From: Legionellaceae bacterium
Lineage (GTDB): Bacteria > Pseudomonadota > Gammaproteobacteria > Legionellales > Legionellaceae
Assembly (NCBI GenBank): GCA_947505025.1
Contig: CANNIJ010000042.1
Coordinates: 1-13,468, forward strand
DNA length: 13,468 nucleotides
Direction: 5' to 3'
Every line of letters begins with the position of its first letter. Within the stretch, counting starts at the first letter, position 1. The translations under genes were made by a program, and so were the position numbers. Positions 7,563 through 13,468 of this stretch are shown here, piece after piece. The notes beneath the pieces were generated by a model that saw nothing but the letters and a program-made list of their open reading frames with translations, made no database searches and was not told the DNA's origin.

Positions 7563-8510
7563 ATGTCCACAATGATGATTTTTTCTGGAAATGCGACTCT
7601 TGCATTAGCACAAAAAACTGCAGATTTCCTAAACTTGCCGTTGGGCAAAGCCCATGTCAGTACATTTAGTGACGGCGAAACAATGGTGGAAATCCAAGAA
7701 AATGTTCGTGGGCGTGATGTCTTCGTGATTCAATCTACATGCGCCCCAGCAAACAATCATCTTATGGAATTATTAACCATGGCGGATGCTTTGCGCAGAT
7801 CCTCTGCTGCGCGTATCACTGCGGTAGTGCCATATTTTGGCTATGCGCGCCAAGATCGTCGAGTACGTTCTGCACGTGTACCTATAACCGCTAAAGTTGT
7901 AGCAGATATGATGTCTTCAGTAGGAATTTCACGTGTATTAACCGTAGATTTACATGCTGATCAAATCCAGGGTTTCTTCTACATGCCCGTTGATAATTTA
8001 TATACAACCTCTTTTATGTATAACGATATCAACAAGCAAAATCTAAGTGACTTGTTGATCGTGTCTCCAGATGTTGGAGGCGTTGTACGTGCACGTGCTA
8101 TGGCCAAGCATTTGCATGGTACTGAGCTAGCAATTATTGATAAGCGGCGCAGTGGCCCAAATAAATCAGAAGTTATGCATGTGATTGGCGAACCTCACGG
8201 TAAAAACTGTGTGATTATAGATGATATAGTCGATACAGCAGGCACATTATGTTCTGGTGCAGCTGCTCTGAAAAGAAGTGGTGCGGTTAGTGTACGTGCC
8301 TATATCACTCATCCAGTCCTTTCTGGCCAAGCAATTCAAAACATCATGGATTCAGATCTAGATGAAATAGTGATTACAGATACTATACCAATCAGTGCTG
8401 CCGCCAAAGCATGTAAAAAAATTCGTGTCATTAGTCTGGCTGATATGATTGCGCAAGCAATTAAACGTGTGAATATAGAGCAATCCGTCAGCTCGATGTT
8501 CCCGGATTAA
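7563..8510 (+). CDS. prs: Ribose-phosphate pyrophosphokinase (PRPP synthetase)
   Basis: Makes 5-phosphoribosyl-1-diphosphate from ribose-5-phosphate and ATP, the precursor of purines, pyrimidines, NAD, histidine and tryptophan; a soluble hexamer. The 315 residues match the class I bacterial length. Key sites: FSDGE (35-39), ATP-binding YARQDRR (94-100), His131 in DLHADQIQGFF, Lys194 in IDKRRSGPN, and the PRPP-binding loop DDIVDTAGT (220-228). The start at 7563 has AAGG (7549-7552) at good spacing; internal ATGs at codons 4 and 5 are less likely. It lies 70 bases after tRNA-Gln and may be transcribed through it. In Legionella-type and Pseudomonas-type genomes prs is typically followed by rplY and pth; here it is not. 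Confidence 0.97.
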   Translation: MSTMMIFSGNATLALAQKTADFLNLPLGKAHVSTFSDGETMVEIQENVRGRDVFVIQSTCAPANNHLMELLTMADALRRSSAARITAVVPYFGYARQDRRVRSARVPITAKVVADMMSSVGISRVLTVDLHADQIQGFFYMPVDNLYTTSFMYNDINKQNLSDLLIVSPDVGGVVRARAMAKHLHGTELAIIDKRRSGPNKSEVMHVIGEPHGKNCVIIDDIVDTAGTLCSGAAALKRSGAVSVRAYITHPVLSGQAIQNIMDSDLDEIVITDTIPISAAAKACKKIRVISLADMIAQAIKRVNIEQSVSSMFPD

Positions 8511-8544
8511 ATCTCTGTAGCCATTAGGTACTATTGACATCCTG

Positions 8545-8573
8545 TAGACAAAAAACCAGCAATCTGCTATAAT
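8545..8573 (+). promoter_or_regulatory. Strong sigma70-type promoter for the protease-like gene
   Basis: TAGACA (8545-8550, 5 of 6 to consensus), a 17-base spacer and TATAAT (8568-8573, perfect), with TGC just before the -10 (extended -10). Expected start is near 8580, about 35 bases before the 8618 ATG. It is the best promoter in the window and makes the gene downstream of prs an independent unit. Confidence 0.75.
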
Positions 8574-8617
8574 GTAAGCATTCCTCGAGTAAAAAATAAT
8601 GACTTAGAGTGCCAGTT

Positions 8618-10318
8618 ATGAATTCAAAATATCAGCAAACCCGGCAGGAACAATTAGCTATTTTCTCAGAAAAATTAGCGGCGCTTGAGCTAGAGCAACA
8701 CAATAATGCTCGTGAGTTATTTACAAATAAAACAAATCTTTTAAACACTATCATGCGCCAGATATACCCAGCTACAGTGGTAATTAAACTTGCTTGCGGT
8801 CGGGTTGGTATGGGATTTTTTCGGCATGACCAGTGGTTGGTTTCGAATGCTCATATTATCAAGCAAAAAAATGAACTAGATGACGGCATTATCTTAAGTA
8901 CATTTGATGGTCAAGCAGCTGATCTACTCTCAATCCAAGCCTATCATAGGCCTTATGCCCTTACTAAATCACCTGATCTTGTTGTAATAAAAACTAAAAA
9001 TCAGCATGCCAGCATACCCGTTAACGATTTTTCAATAGATCCAACTTACGCTGAATCATATCATTTTTATATTGACCAAGAGTTTAATCTACATTACCTA
9101 GATTTAATCTCTGATCCCGGAGTAGTTCCAATGCTTTTCCGCTGTCAAGACGGCAGCACGCCACAACCAGGTTGCTCCGGCAGCCCTATTCTTTCAGCCA
9201 GAATTACTCTGGGAAAAAATCCAACATGGCAATTTGCCATTACAGCCGCGCTATATGCACGCTGCAATGCCAGCACTGGCTTGCAGTCGCAAAAATTAGT
9301 TTGTGGGATCCCTGTTGCCCAAGAATTTGAGCAAATCAGAAAAACTTTAATTACTTTGGATTCGGCAGAACATTACCACAATCAAGCATTATGTTGGGAT
9401 ACTTTAGGCGACAAACATCACATGGAGCTAGCAAAAGCAAAGTCTAACATAGAATTGCAACTGGCATCAGCTGATATTCTAAAATTTGAGTTAGGTCAGA
9501 GTAGCTTGGATCTAAGATTACCTGAAGGCATCGAACAGCTAGATGGTGGTGGCTTTTTTAAATTAGAACAATCCCATTTAAAAAGACTCAAGTCATTATC
9601 TAATGAAGAAATAAAGCTAAGTTTTTTTGATTTTATTGAACAGATCAGGCAACAACAAGAAATTAGCATCAAGGTAATAACCGAGTCTACTCTACTGTAT
9701 AATGAATATTGGAGACTCGATTGCAAGCCCGGCAGCCAGGGTAAATATTGGTTATTACAACTTCAAGACAATACCGACAAAGGAGTTAAAGTACCCGGCA
9801 CTAATAAATCAGCGAGCTCTATATTTGCTCAAGTTAAAATCCCCCAAACGATCGAATTTATTAATGGCCAACCTTTTGCAGATGATTTGTTGGCAAGTTA
9901 TAAGCTGGTTGAGCAAGGCATGGCTCAGCCATCAATTGTGGTTGAAGGTATAGAAAATCATAAACTAGAACTATATATGCTTACAAAAAAATGTCAGGCA
10001 ACCCAGCTAAAAGACGGCTCAAGATTGTTTGACGCAGTTTCCAAAAACTGCTTAAATGGGTTTCCTGAAATTAAACAGTTTGCGGCAAATACCCAACTGG
10101 TTAATTGTGTGAATCAGAAAGGTAACACTCCTCTGATGGTACTGTTAAATGACCATAATCTATTAGATGATCCTGCGCGACTTGCAAAAGCTATATCTTT
10201 ATCCAGATATAGTCTTTGGAATCAAACAAATGCTGCTGGTAAAACCGCTGCGCAAATATTAAACGACCATCCTGATAAAGATGAGATTAAGAATAAAATA
10301 AATAGAATCCAGGCCTGA
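8618..10318 (+). CDS. Trypsin-like serine protease domain protein with C-terminal ankyrin-like repeats
   Basis: No named gene recognised. The 566-residue protein begins with a charged, helical stretch (about 1-45). A chymotrypsin-fold peptidase domain follows (about 50-240) with the expected triad: His79 in WLVSNAHII, Asp120 in SPDLVVIKT and Ser187 in PGCSGSPI. It has no signal peptide or membrane segment, so it is not a periplasmic DegP/DegS protein, and no PDZ domain is seen. The middle (240-460) is unrecognised. Near the C-terminus two ankyrin-like units appear: VNQKGNTPLMVLLND (498-512) and NAAGKTAAQILND (538-550). Such an architecture would fit an injected effector of an intracellular bacterium, but that is inference. 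Start choice: ATG 8618 has AGAG about 8 bases upstream; GTG 8609 in the same frame would add three residues. The gene has its own strong promoter and sits where rplY would be expected. Confidence 0.8.
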   Translation: MNSKYQQTRQEQLAIFSEKLAALELEQHNNARELFTNKTNLLNTIMRQIYPATVVIKLACGRVGMGFFRHDQWLVSNAHIIKQKNELDDGIILSTFDGQAADLLSIQAYHRPYALTKSPDLVVIKTKNQHASIPVNDFSIDPTYAESYHFYIDQEFNLHYLDLISDPGVVPMLFRCQDGSTPQPGCSGSPILSARITLGKNPTWQFAITAALYARCNASTGLQSQKLVCGIPVAQEFEQIRKTLITLDSAEHYHNQALCWDTLGDKHHMELAKAKSNIELQLASADILKFELGQSSLDLRLPEGIEQLDGGGFFKLEQSHLKRLKSLSNEEIKLSFFDFIEQIRQQQEISIKVITESTLLYNEYWRLDCKPGSQGKYWLLQLQDNTDKGVKVPGTNKSASSIFAQVKIPQTIEFINGQPFADDLLASYKLVEQGMAQPSIVVEGIENHKLELYMLTKKCQATQLKDGSRLFDAVSKNCLNGFPEIKQFAANTQLVNCVNQKGNTPLMVLLNDHNLLDDPARLAKAISLSRYSLWNQTNAAGKTAAQILNDHPDKDEIKNKINRIQA

Positions 10319-10468
10319 ATTTTAATGGCTCTTATGCGCATCTGTAGAAATTAATTATGCGTAAATTTCGAACCCTTGGAAGTCAAGAAACACAGTAAGT
10401 GTAATATAAAAAGCTATTTTATTAAGAAAAAGAAACAGGAGCTATTAGTTCGTATCGAGATGTTTCTA

Positions 10469-10831
10469 TTAACCATAGTGGCGTTCTTCAATTAAGCTGT
10501 CATAAGGTATATGCAACCCTTTGTGCAGGTTAACAATTTGGTGCATCGTTAAATGACGTTTTCTATTGAGGACATCACTGACACGGCTTTTAGGGCCAAG
10601 GAAGACTTCTAGATCTTTTCTTTTCAAGTTCATTTGGTCCATTAAGAAGCAAATGGCATCGACGGGATCACTGGGGGGCATGGGGTGATTTTTATTTTCG
10701 TATGCCTCAATTAAAACAAGCAATATATCAAGCTCATCACCATCTGGTGTGTCTTGTTTTGCGTTCCATAGAAATTCAGTCCGCTTAAGCGCCTGTTGAT
10801 AGTCTTCATCATTATGAATAGGTCTAATCAT
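10469..10831 (-). CDS. higA: HigA-type antitoxin (XRE helix-turn-helix)
   Basis: Antitoxin of a type II system: it neutralises the HigB toxin by binding it and represses the operon promoter. The 120-residue protein has the acidic N-terminal region of HigA proteins (IHNDEDYQQALKR, then DELDILLVLIEAYE) and a C-terminal XRE helix-turn-helix (about 65-112) with MNLKRKDLEVFLGPKSRVSDVLNRKR and LTMHQIVNLHKGLHIP. Its ATG follows the toxin stop after a single base, with GGAGGT (10840-10845) at ideal spacing inside the toxin gene, so it is translated well from the shared message. Toxin-first order is typical of higBA. Confidence 0.9.
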   Translation of the reverse strand: MIRPIHNDEDYQQALKRTEFLWNAKQDTPDGDELDILLVLIEAYENKNHPMPPSDPVDAICFLMDQMNLKRKDLEVFLGPKSRVSDVLNRKRHLTMHQIVNLHKGLHIPYDSLIEERHYG

Positions 10832-10832
10832 T

Positions 10833-11135
10833 TTATTTTACCTCCGCGGCTTGTACACGATCATATTCTTTATGCGTACCGACAAATTTTATGAACATTG
10901 TTTGTCTTGGATAATCGACAGCGCAAATAATGCGATAATCATTGCCCTTAACATTAAAAACAACGCGGTCATTTGCAACAAATGATACATTTCGCAACAT
11001 GTTTTTAATATCTTGCGGTGTTGCCCATGACTGCTTGGAACAAAAATGATACCACTCATTTAAATAGGCTTGTGATGGCTCATTTCCTGGGATCTCCCGG
11101 GATGCTTTTAATCGGCTTTTAGCAATTATTCTCAT
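10833..11135 (-). CDS. higB: HigB-type toxin (mRNA interferase)
   Basis: Toxin of a higBA pair. HigB-family toxins cleave mRNA on the ribosome. The 100-residue protein matches the family length. It shows NEWYHFCSKQSWATPQDIKNM in the N-terminal half (read as overlapping motifs), then FNVKGNDYRIICAVDY and the family hallmark FIKFVGTHKEYDRV (about residues 80-93). No frameshift is seen, so it should be active if expressed. The ATG at 11135 is almost directly at the predicted transcription start and has no ribosome-binding site, suggesting weak or leaderless translation compared with higA. Confidence 0.9.
   Translation of the reverse strand: MRIIAKSRLKASREIPGNEPSQAYLNEWYHFCSKQSWATPQDIKNMLRNVSFVANDRVVFNVKGNDYRIICAVDYPRQTMFIKFVGTHKEYDRVQAAEVK
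10840..10845 (-). promoter_or_regulatory. Ribosome-binding site of higA
   Basis: GGAGGT on the minus strand, 8 bases before the higA ATG and inside the last codons of higB. It contrasts with the missing site before higB and would favour excess antitoxin. Confidence 0.75.
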
Positions 11136-11138
11136 AAC

Positions 11139-11171
11139 AACTAGTATAAGTTACCATTTCGGTTACGTAAA
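11139..11171 (-). promoter_or_regulatory. higBA promoter and possible HigA operator
   Basis: On the minus strand TTTACG (11171-11166) and TATACT (11148-11143) are separated by 17 bases, a good sigma70 pair (4 of 6 and 5 of 6). The -10 lies between the short inverted arms AACT (11139-11142) and AGTT (11149-11152), a possible site for autorepression by HigA. Expected start is about 11136, next to the higB ATG. Confidence 0.5.
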
Positions 11172-11386
11172 GCCGTAAGAAGTATTTTTAAAATGAAAAT
11201 CCCATCTGTATTGTGGCAGGATGTGTCATGTTTTGCGATCGAGTCCCCGCTGAGCGTGAGCACGCAATTTGATGGTGCTTTTGTCACGGGAAGTGTAATG
11301 TAAGTAGCGATCTAATGTGTATTGGTGTATTCTGGTAGCAATTGAATTTACTACCGGATTGCCGCCGTGTCAAAACAATAAGGAAC
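11172..11386. other. Intergenic stretch with no recognisable gene
   Basis: Between the higBA promoter and the inverted-repeat element. Both strands hold only short open stretches: 36 codons from ATG 11193 (plus) without a ribosome-binding site, and 47 codons without a start (minus, 11226-11369). Neither resembles a family known to me. No RNA gene or clear hairpin is seen. Confidence 0.5.
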
Positions 11387-11396
11387 ACGTAATACA

Positions 11397-11466
11397 TTAT
11401 TGGACTTTGGGCAAGTAAAATCTGGGGTTACGTGCCCGCGCCCGTGAGTGTGCCCTTGCCCGATCA
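11397..11466 (+). repeat. Left inverted repeat (70 bases)
   Basis: Pairs with the reverse complement of 11948-12017 with 5 mismatches in 70 and no gaps. It contains a GC-rich block GTGCCCGCGCCCGTGAG in an otherwise AT-rich region. Confidence 0.9.
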
Positions 11467-11544
11467 GTTTGTCATTTGCGCCATTTTAGTCAGCATGCTC
11501 ACAATTCGAAAAAGTAAATCCCTGCCTAATCGGTAATCAGCAGC

Positions 11545-11826
11545 ATGTATGATGTTCAGTCGTTTAGCTTCATCGCAAATAACCACCCAAATCCATGGGA
11601 AAAATATTTGACTTCATTCAGGGCAAATGGACCGATAAAACAACCAACTCAAGTTCAAAATGATTTTGAACGAATTATTCAGGCGATTGGTACACCAGCT
11701 AAACCACCCAAACCTCGAAAAAAAGCACCCGGTCGACAATTGAGTGATATACAGATAAAACGATTACGCCATGCCGGCGTTAAAAAAGGAAAGCACAAGG
11801 TTCTTGAAGAGAAAATGACTGCTTGA
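11545..11826 (+). pseudogene. Transposase C-terminal remnant
   Basis: A 93-codon frame whose product has the look of the end of a DDE transposase: NHPNPWEKYL near residue 14, then QVQNDFERIIQAIGTPAKPP and a basic tail with PRKKAPGRQ, RLRHAGVKKGKHK. From memory, transposase tails in several bacterial IS groups end with the pattern 'IIQQIGTPA..P..RGKSPGRKKG...R.R.P.VKK'. No catalytic DDE region is present. In frame the reading is open only 5 codons upstream of the ATG (stop at 11527-11529), and there is no ribosome-binding site, so most of the gene has been deleted. It sits wholly inside the inverted-repeat element. It could instead be a small independent gene, which I consider less likely. Confidence 0.6.
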
Positions 11827-11947
11827 TAAAAGCAATGCTGTTAATAAATGAACTTGATTACACGTTATGGTGGCGCAGTGTTGCACAAAATTTGGCTGGA
11901 AAATTGGCTGCTGTCAAATATATTGAAATTATGCGGTAAGGTAAGAT

Positions 11948-12017
11948 TGATCGGGCAAGGGCACGCTCACGGGCGCGGGCACGTAACCCAAGGTCTTACT
12001 TGTCCAAAGTCCAATAA
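11948..12017 (-). repeat. Right inverted repeat (70 bases)
   Basis: Reverse-complement partner of 11397-11466, 65 of 70 identical. Just outside it TTAATAC-GTT-GTATTAA (12020-12036) forms a perfect 7-base-pair palindrome that overlaps the element edge. Confidence 0.9.
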
Positions 12018-12053
12018 GCTTAATACGTTGTATTAATTCATTGACTTGTAAAT

Positions 12054-12533
12054 TCATCCATTTGCTCTCTGAACATATAACAAAGTATCAAAAACCTCGT
12101 CAACATGCCCTTTTACTTTGACATTGCGCCACACGTGCCTAATAATTCCTGCCGGGTCAATCAAAAAAGTGCTGCGCTCGATGCCAAGATATTGTTTTCC
12201 ATACATCGATTTCATTTTGATTACCCCAAATAGACCACAAAGTTTTTCATCACTATCGCTGATTAGTTCAAAGGGCAAATTTTGTTTCGTTTTAAAATTT
12301 TCATGCGATTTCAAACTGTCTCGAGAAACACCGAACACAATGGCATTATGTGCTAAAAACTCAGCATATTTATCTCGAAATGCTTGCCCCTCCAACGTGC
12401 AACCTGATGTTGCATCCTTTGGATAAAAATACAAAACAATCCATTGACCACGATACGTTTCAAAGTTTGGTTCCAACCCATTGGTTGCGATAAATATATC
12501 CGAAACAACCGATTCACCTATATTCATAGTCAT
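12054..12533 (-). CDS. bcp: Bcp-type peroxiredoxin (thiol peroxidase), lacking the usual resolving cysteine
   Basis: Peroxiredoxin of the Bcp/PrxQ group that reduces hydrogen peroxide and organic peroxides in the cytoplasm. The peroxidatic cysteine is Cys45 in YPKDATSGCTLEGQAFRD, the position of E. coli Cys46. The resolving cysteine usually found 5 residues later is replaced by Gln50. The only other cysteine is Cys99 in DEKLCGLFGV. The C-terminal half has MYGKQYLGIERSTFLID and HVWRNVKVKGHVDEV, typical of a Bcp subgroup. Start: a longer frame opens at 12614, but its first 27 residues do not look like Bcp. ATG at 12533 (GGAA just upstream) or 12527 gives 159 or 157 residues, the normal length. 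It stands alone, with its 3' end about 26 bases from the inverted-repeat element. Confidence 0.88.
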   Translation of the reverse strand: MTMNIGESVVSDIFIATNGLEPNFETYRGQWIVLYFYPKDATSGCTLEGQAFRDKYAEFLAHNAIVFGVSRDSLKSHENFKTKQNLPFELISDSDEKLCGLFGVIKMKSMYGKQYLGIERSTFLIDPAGIIRHVWRNVKVKGHVDEVFDTLLYVQRANG

Positions 12534-12707
12534 ATTCCAGAAAGTAAAATCGAACTTTAATAGTTCTTGGGTCCGCTCCAATATGATATAGTTTCTCGTT
12601 CTACAACACGACATTTATTTGCAACTAAATTGTATTGTCATACGGTAATACCCCCGAAAAATAAATTATGCAAACAACATCACAAAAATTTATTAGTTAT
12701 GCTCGGG

Positions 12708-12755
12708 TGTTAAACGTCAATTATCTTTGCCGATTCGCGACAATTATCTTTGCCG
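12708..12755 (+). repeat. IS21-type element end with tandem direct repeats
   Basis: Two exact copies of CAATTATCTTTGCCG lie at 12718-12732 and 12741-12755, offset by 23 bases, downstream of istB. IS21-family ends often carry such repeated transposase-binding sites. TGTTAAACG at 12708 would fit the 5'-TG that starts IS21 ends, making it a candidate outer edge. Confidence 0.65.
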
Positions 12756-12772
12756 GTTTCCCGCAAAAAAAA

Positions 12773-13468
12773 TTATCTGTCTTCCTCCATTCCTGTTAAG
12801 TTGATATTTCTCTGCCTAGCCGTTGCAGCTCTGTAGCTTTCACCCTCTATTTTTATAATCATCGCGTGATGCACAATCCTGTCTATAGCAGCGACTGCCA
12901 TGATTTTATCGGGAAATAAATCACCCCAGTCACCGAAGGGTTGATTTGCCGTTATGAGCAAGCTGCCATATTCGTACCGATGAGCAATCAGCTCAAAGAG
13001 AACCGAGGTTTCCTGATCTGATTTTTTTACGTAGCCGATATCATCAAGGATTAGTAACTGGAATCTGGCTAAACGCTCCAGTGCCTTCTTAAGCGTGAGT
13101 TCGGCCTTGGCTTGTTGAAGAGCTTGCACCAGCAAGGTCGTTGAAGAAAACAATACGCTGATACCTTGTTCGAGCAGTCCATAAGCGATGGCGGCGGCAA
13201 GGTGTGTTTTACCTACGCCAGAAGGGCCGAGCAATATCAGGTTTTGCGCTTCTTTAACCCATGTCCCATCTTCAGACAGGCCTTGTATCTGAACCTGATT
13301 GACTGACTTTGCCTTCTGAAATACAAAGCCTGCCATGGTTTTTCCAGCGGGCAGCTTAGCGTTCTTATAGGCGCGAGCTAACCGGTTCTGCTCACGCAGG
13401 ACAAGCTCGAGTTCAAGCAGGCCCGCAAGATAATCACCATAGCCGATTCGTTCTTTTTCAGCCAGGCG
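12773..13468 (-). CDS. istB: IstB-like ATPase of an IS21-family element, 5' end outside window
   Basis: AAA+ ATPase helper of the IS21 transposase IstA, which selects target DNA. The frame is open through the right edge: 231 residues are readable, against about 250 for the family, so about 20 N-terminal residues are missing. Starting at the internal ATG 13336 would wrongly remove the N-terminal domain, whose YLAGLLELELVLREQNRLAR and AKLPAGKT are typical IstB. Walker A GPSGVGKT is at 13229-13206, and Walker B LLILDDIGY follows. The C-terminal ITANQPFGDWGDLF, DRIVHHAMIIKIEGESYR pattern is also typical. No break is seen in the visible part, so the copy may be active. The coding sequence is somewhat richer in GC than its flanks, which fits recent arrival. 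Confidence 0.93.
   Translation of the reverse strand, partial: RLAEKERIGYGDYLAGLLELELVLREQNRLARAYKNAKLPAGKTMAGFVFQKAKSVNQVQIQGLSEDGTWVKEAQNLILLGPSGVGKTHLAAAIAYGLLEQGISVLFSSTTLLVQALQQAKAELTLKKALERLARFQLLILDDIGYVKKSDQETSVLFELIAHRYEYGSLLITANQPFGDWGDLFPDKIMAVAAIDRIVHHAMIIKIEGESYRAATARQRNINLTGMEEDR

Larger units (their letters stand above)
11387..12028. mobile_element. Decayed IS or MITE-like element bounded by long inverted repeats
   Basis: A 642-base segment framed by long, GC-rich inverted repeats, with a core of 70 bases on each side that match at 65 of 70 positions. The similarity weakly extends outward by about 11 bases (ACGTA-type ends), which sets the outer limits given. The inside holds only a short reading frame resembling the tail of a transposase, so the element cannot move by itself. 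No clear target duplication is visible at the edges. It lies between higBA and the Bcp gene. Confidence 0.7.
12708..13468 (-). mobile_element. IS21-family insertion sequence, one end only (continues past window)
   Basis: It consists of the istB gene plus the terminal direct repeats. The IstA transposase gene should lie upstream of istB, beyond 13468. The inner limit is inferred from the TG and repeat pattern. The target duplication cannot be checked without the other end. Confidence 0.75.

Noticed and set aside
8534..8573. TTGACA at 8534-8539 as the -35 of the protease promoter
   Set aside because: It is 28 bases from TATAAT, too far; TAGACA at 8545-8550 has the right 17-base spacing.
10347..10369. 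GAAATT/AATTTC inverted repeat between the protease gene and higA as a terminator
   Set aside because: AT-only 6-base stem with an 11-base loop and no T tract; not convincing.
11193..11303. 36-codon plus-strand frame upstream of the inverted-repeat element
   Set aside because: No ribosome-binding site, no recognisable motif, and length within chance.
11397..12017. Inverted repeats as a CRISPR or integron attC structure
   Set aside because: Only two copies, inverted, 480 bases apart, with no spacers or integrase; a transposon-end explanation fits better.
11848..12036. 62-codon plus-strand frame
   Set aside because: Over half of it is a translation of the right inverted repeat, with no ribosome-binding site and no family resemblance.
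12534..12614. N-terminal extension of the Bcp frame
   Set aside because: 27 residues unlike any Bcp N-terminus; internal ATGs at 12533 and 12527 give the family's normal length.

Overview
The window looks like a piece of an AT-rich gammaproteobacterial chromosome. Gene content and order (rsfS/mrdA, yciB, a QseB/QseC-type pair, a RecB-type nuclease, tRNA-Gln directly before prs) fit gammaproteobacteria. A cytoplasmic trypsin-fold protein with ankyrin-like C-terminal repeats, plus the mobile debris, makes a host-associated Legionellales/Coxiellaceae-like bacterium plausible. That placement is inference; no rRNA or other decisive marker is present.

Left, core part (1-8510). A minus-strand operon runs leftwards: rsfS (ribosome silencing factor), a DUF502 membrane protein and mrdA (PBP2, cut by the window start). 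Divergent from it is a plus-strand operon: yciB, an OmpR-family response regulator, its histidine kinase and a large AddB/RecB-like PD-(D/E)XK nuclease. Three of these genes are joined by 4-base ATGA overlaps or a 12-base gap. Then come tRNA-Gln(UUG) and prs (PRPP synthetase).

Right, accessory part (about 8511-13468). rplY and pth, which often follow prs in related bacteria, are absent. In their place are a promoter-driven gene for a serine-protease-like protein with ankyrin-like repeats, a higBA toxin-antitoxin pair (minus), a 642-base element bounded by 70-base inverted repeats that holds only the tail of a transposase gene, a Bcp-type peroxiredoxin (minus), and the end of an IS21-family insertion sequence whose istB runs off the right edge.

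The left half is housekeeping: envelope growth and division (mrdA, yciB), ribosome control (rsfS), signalling, DNA repair and nucleotide precursor supply. The right half looks like an insertion-prone region downstream of prs. The most unusual items are the protease/ankyrin protein and the decayed inverted-repeat element.
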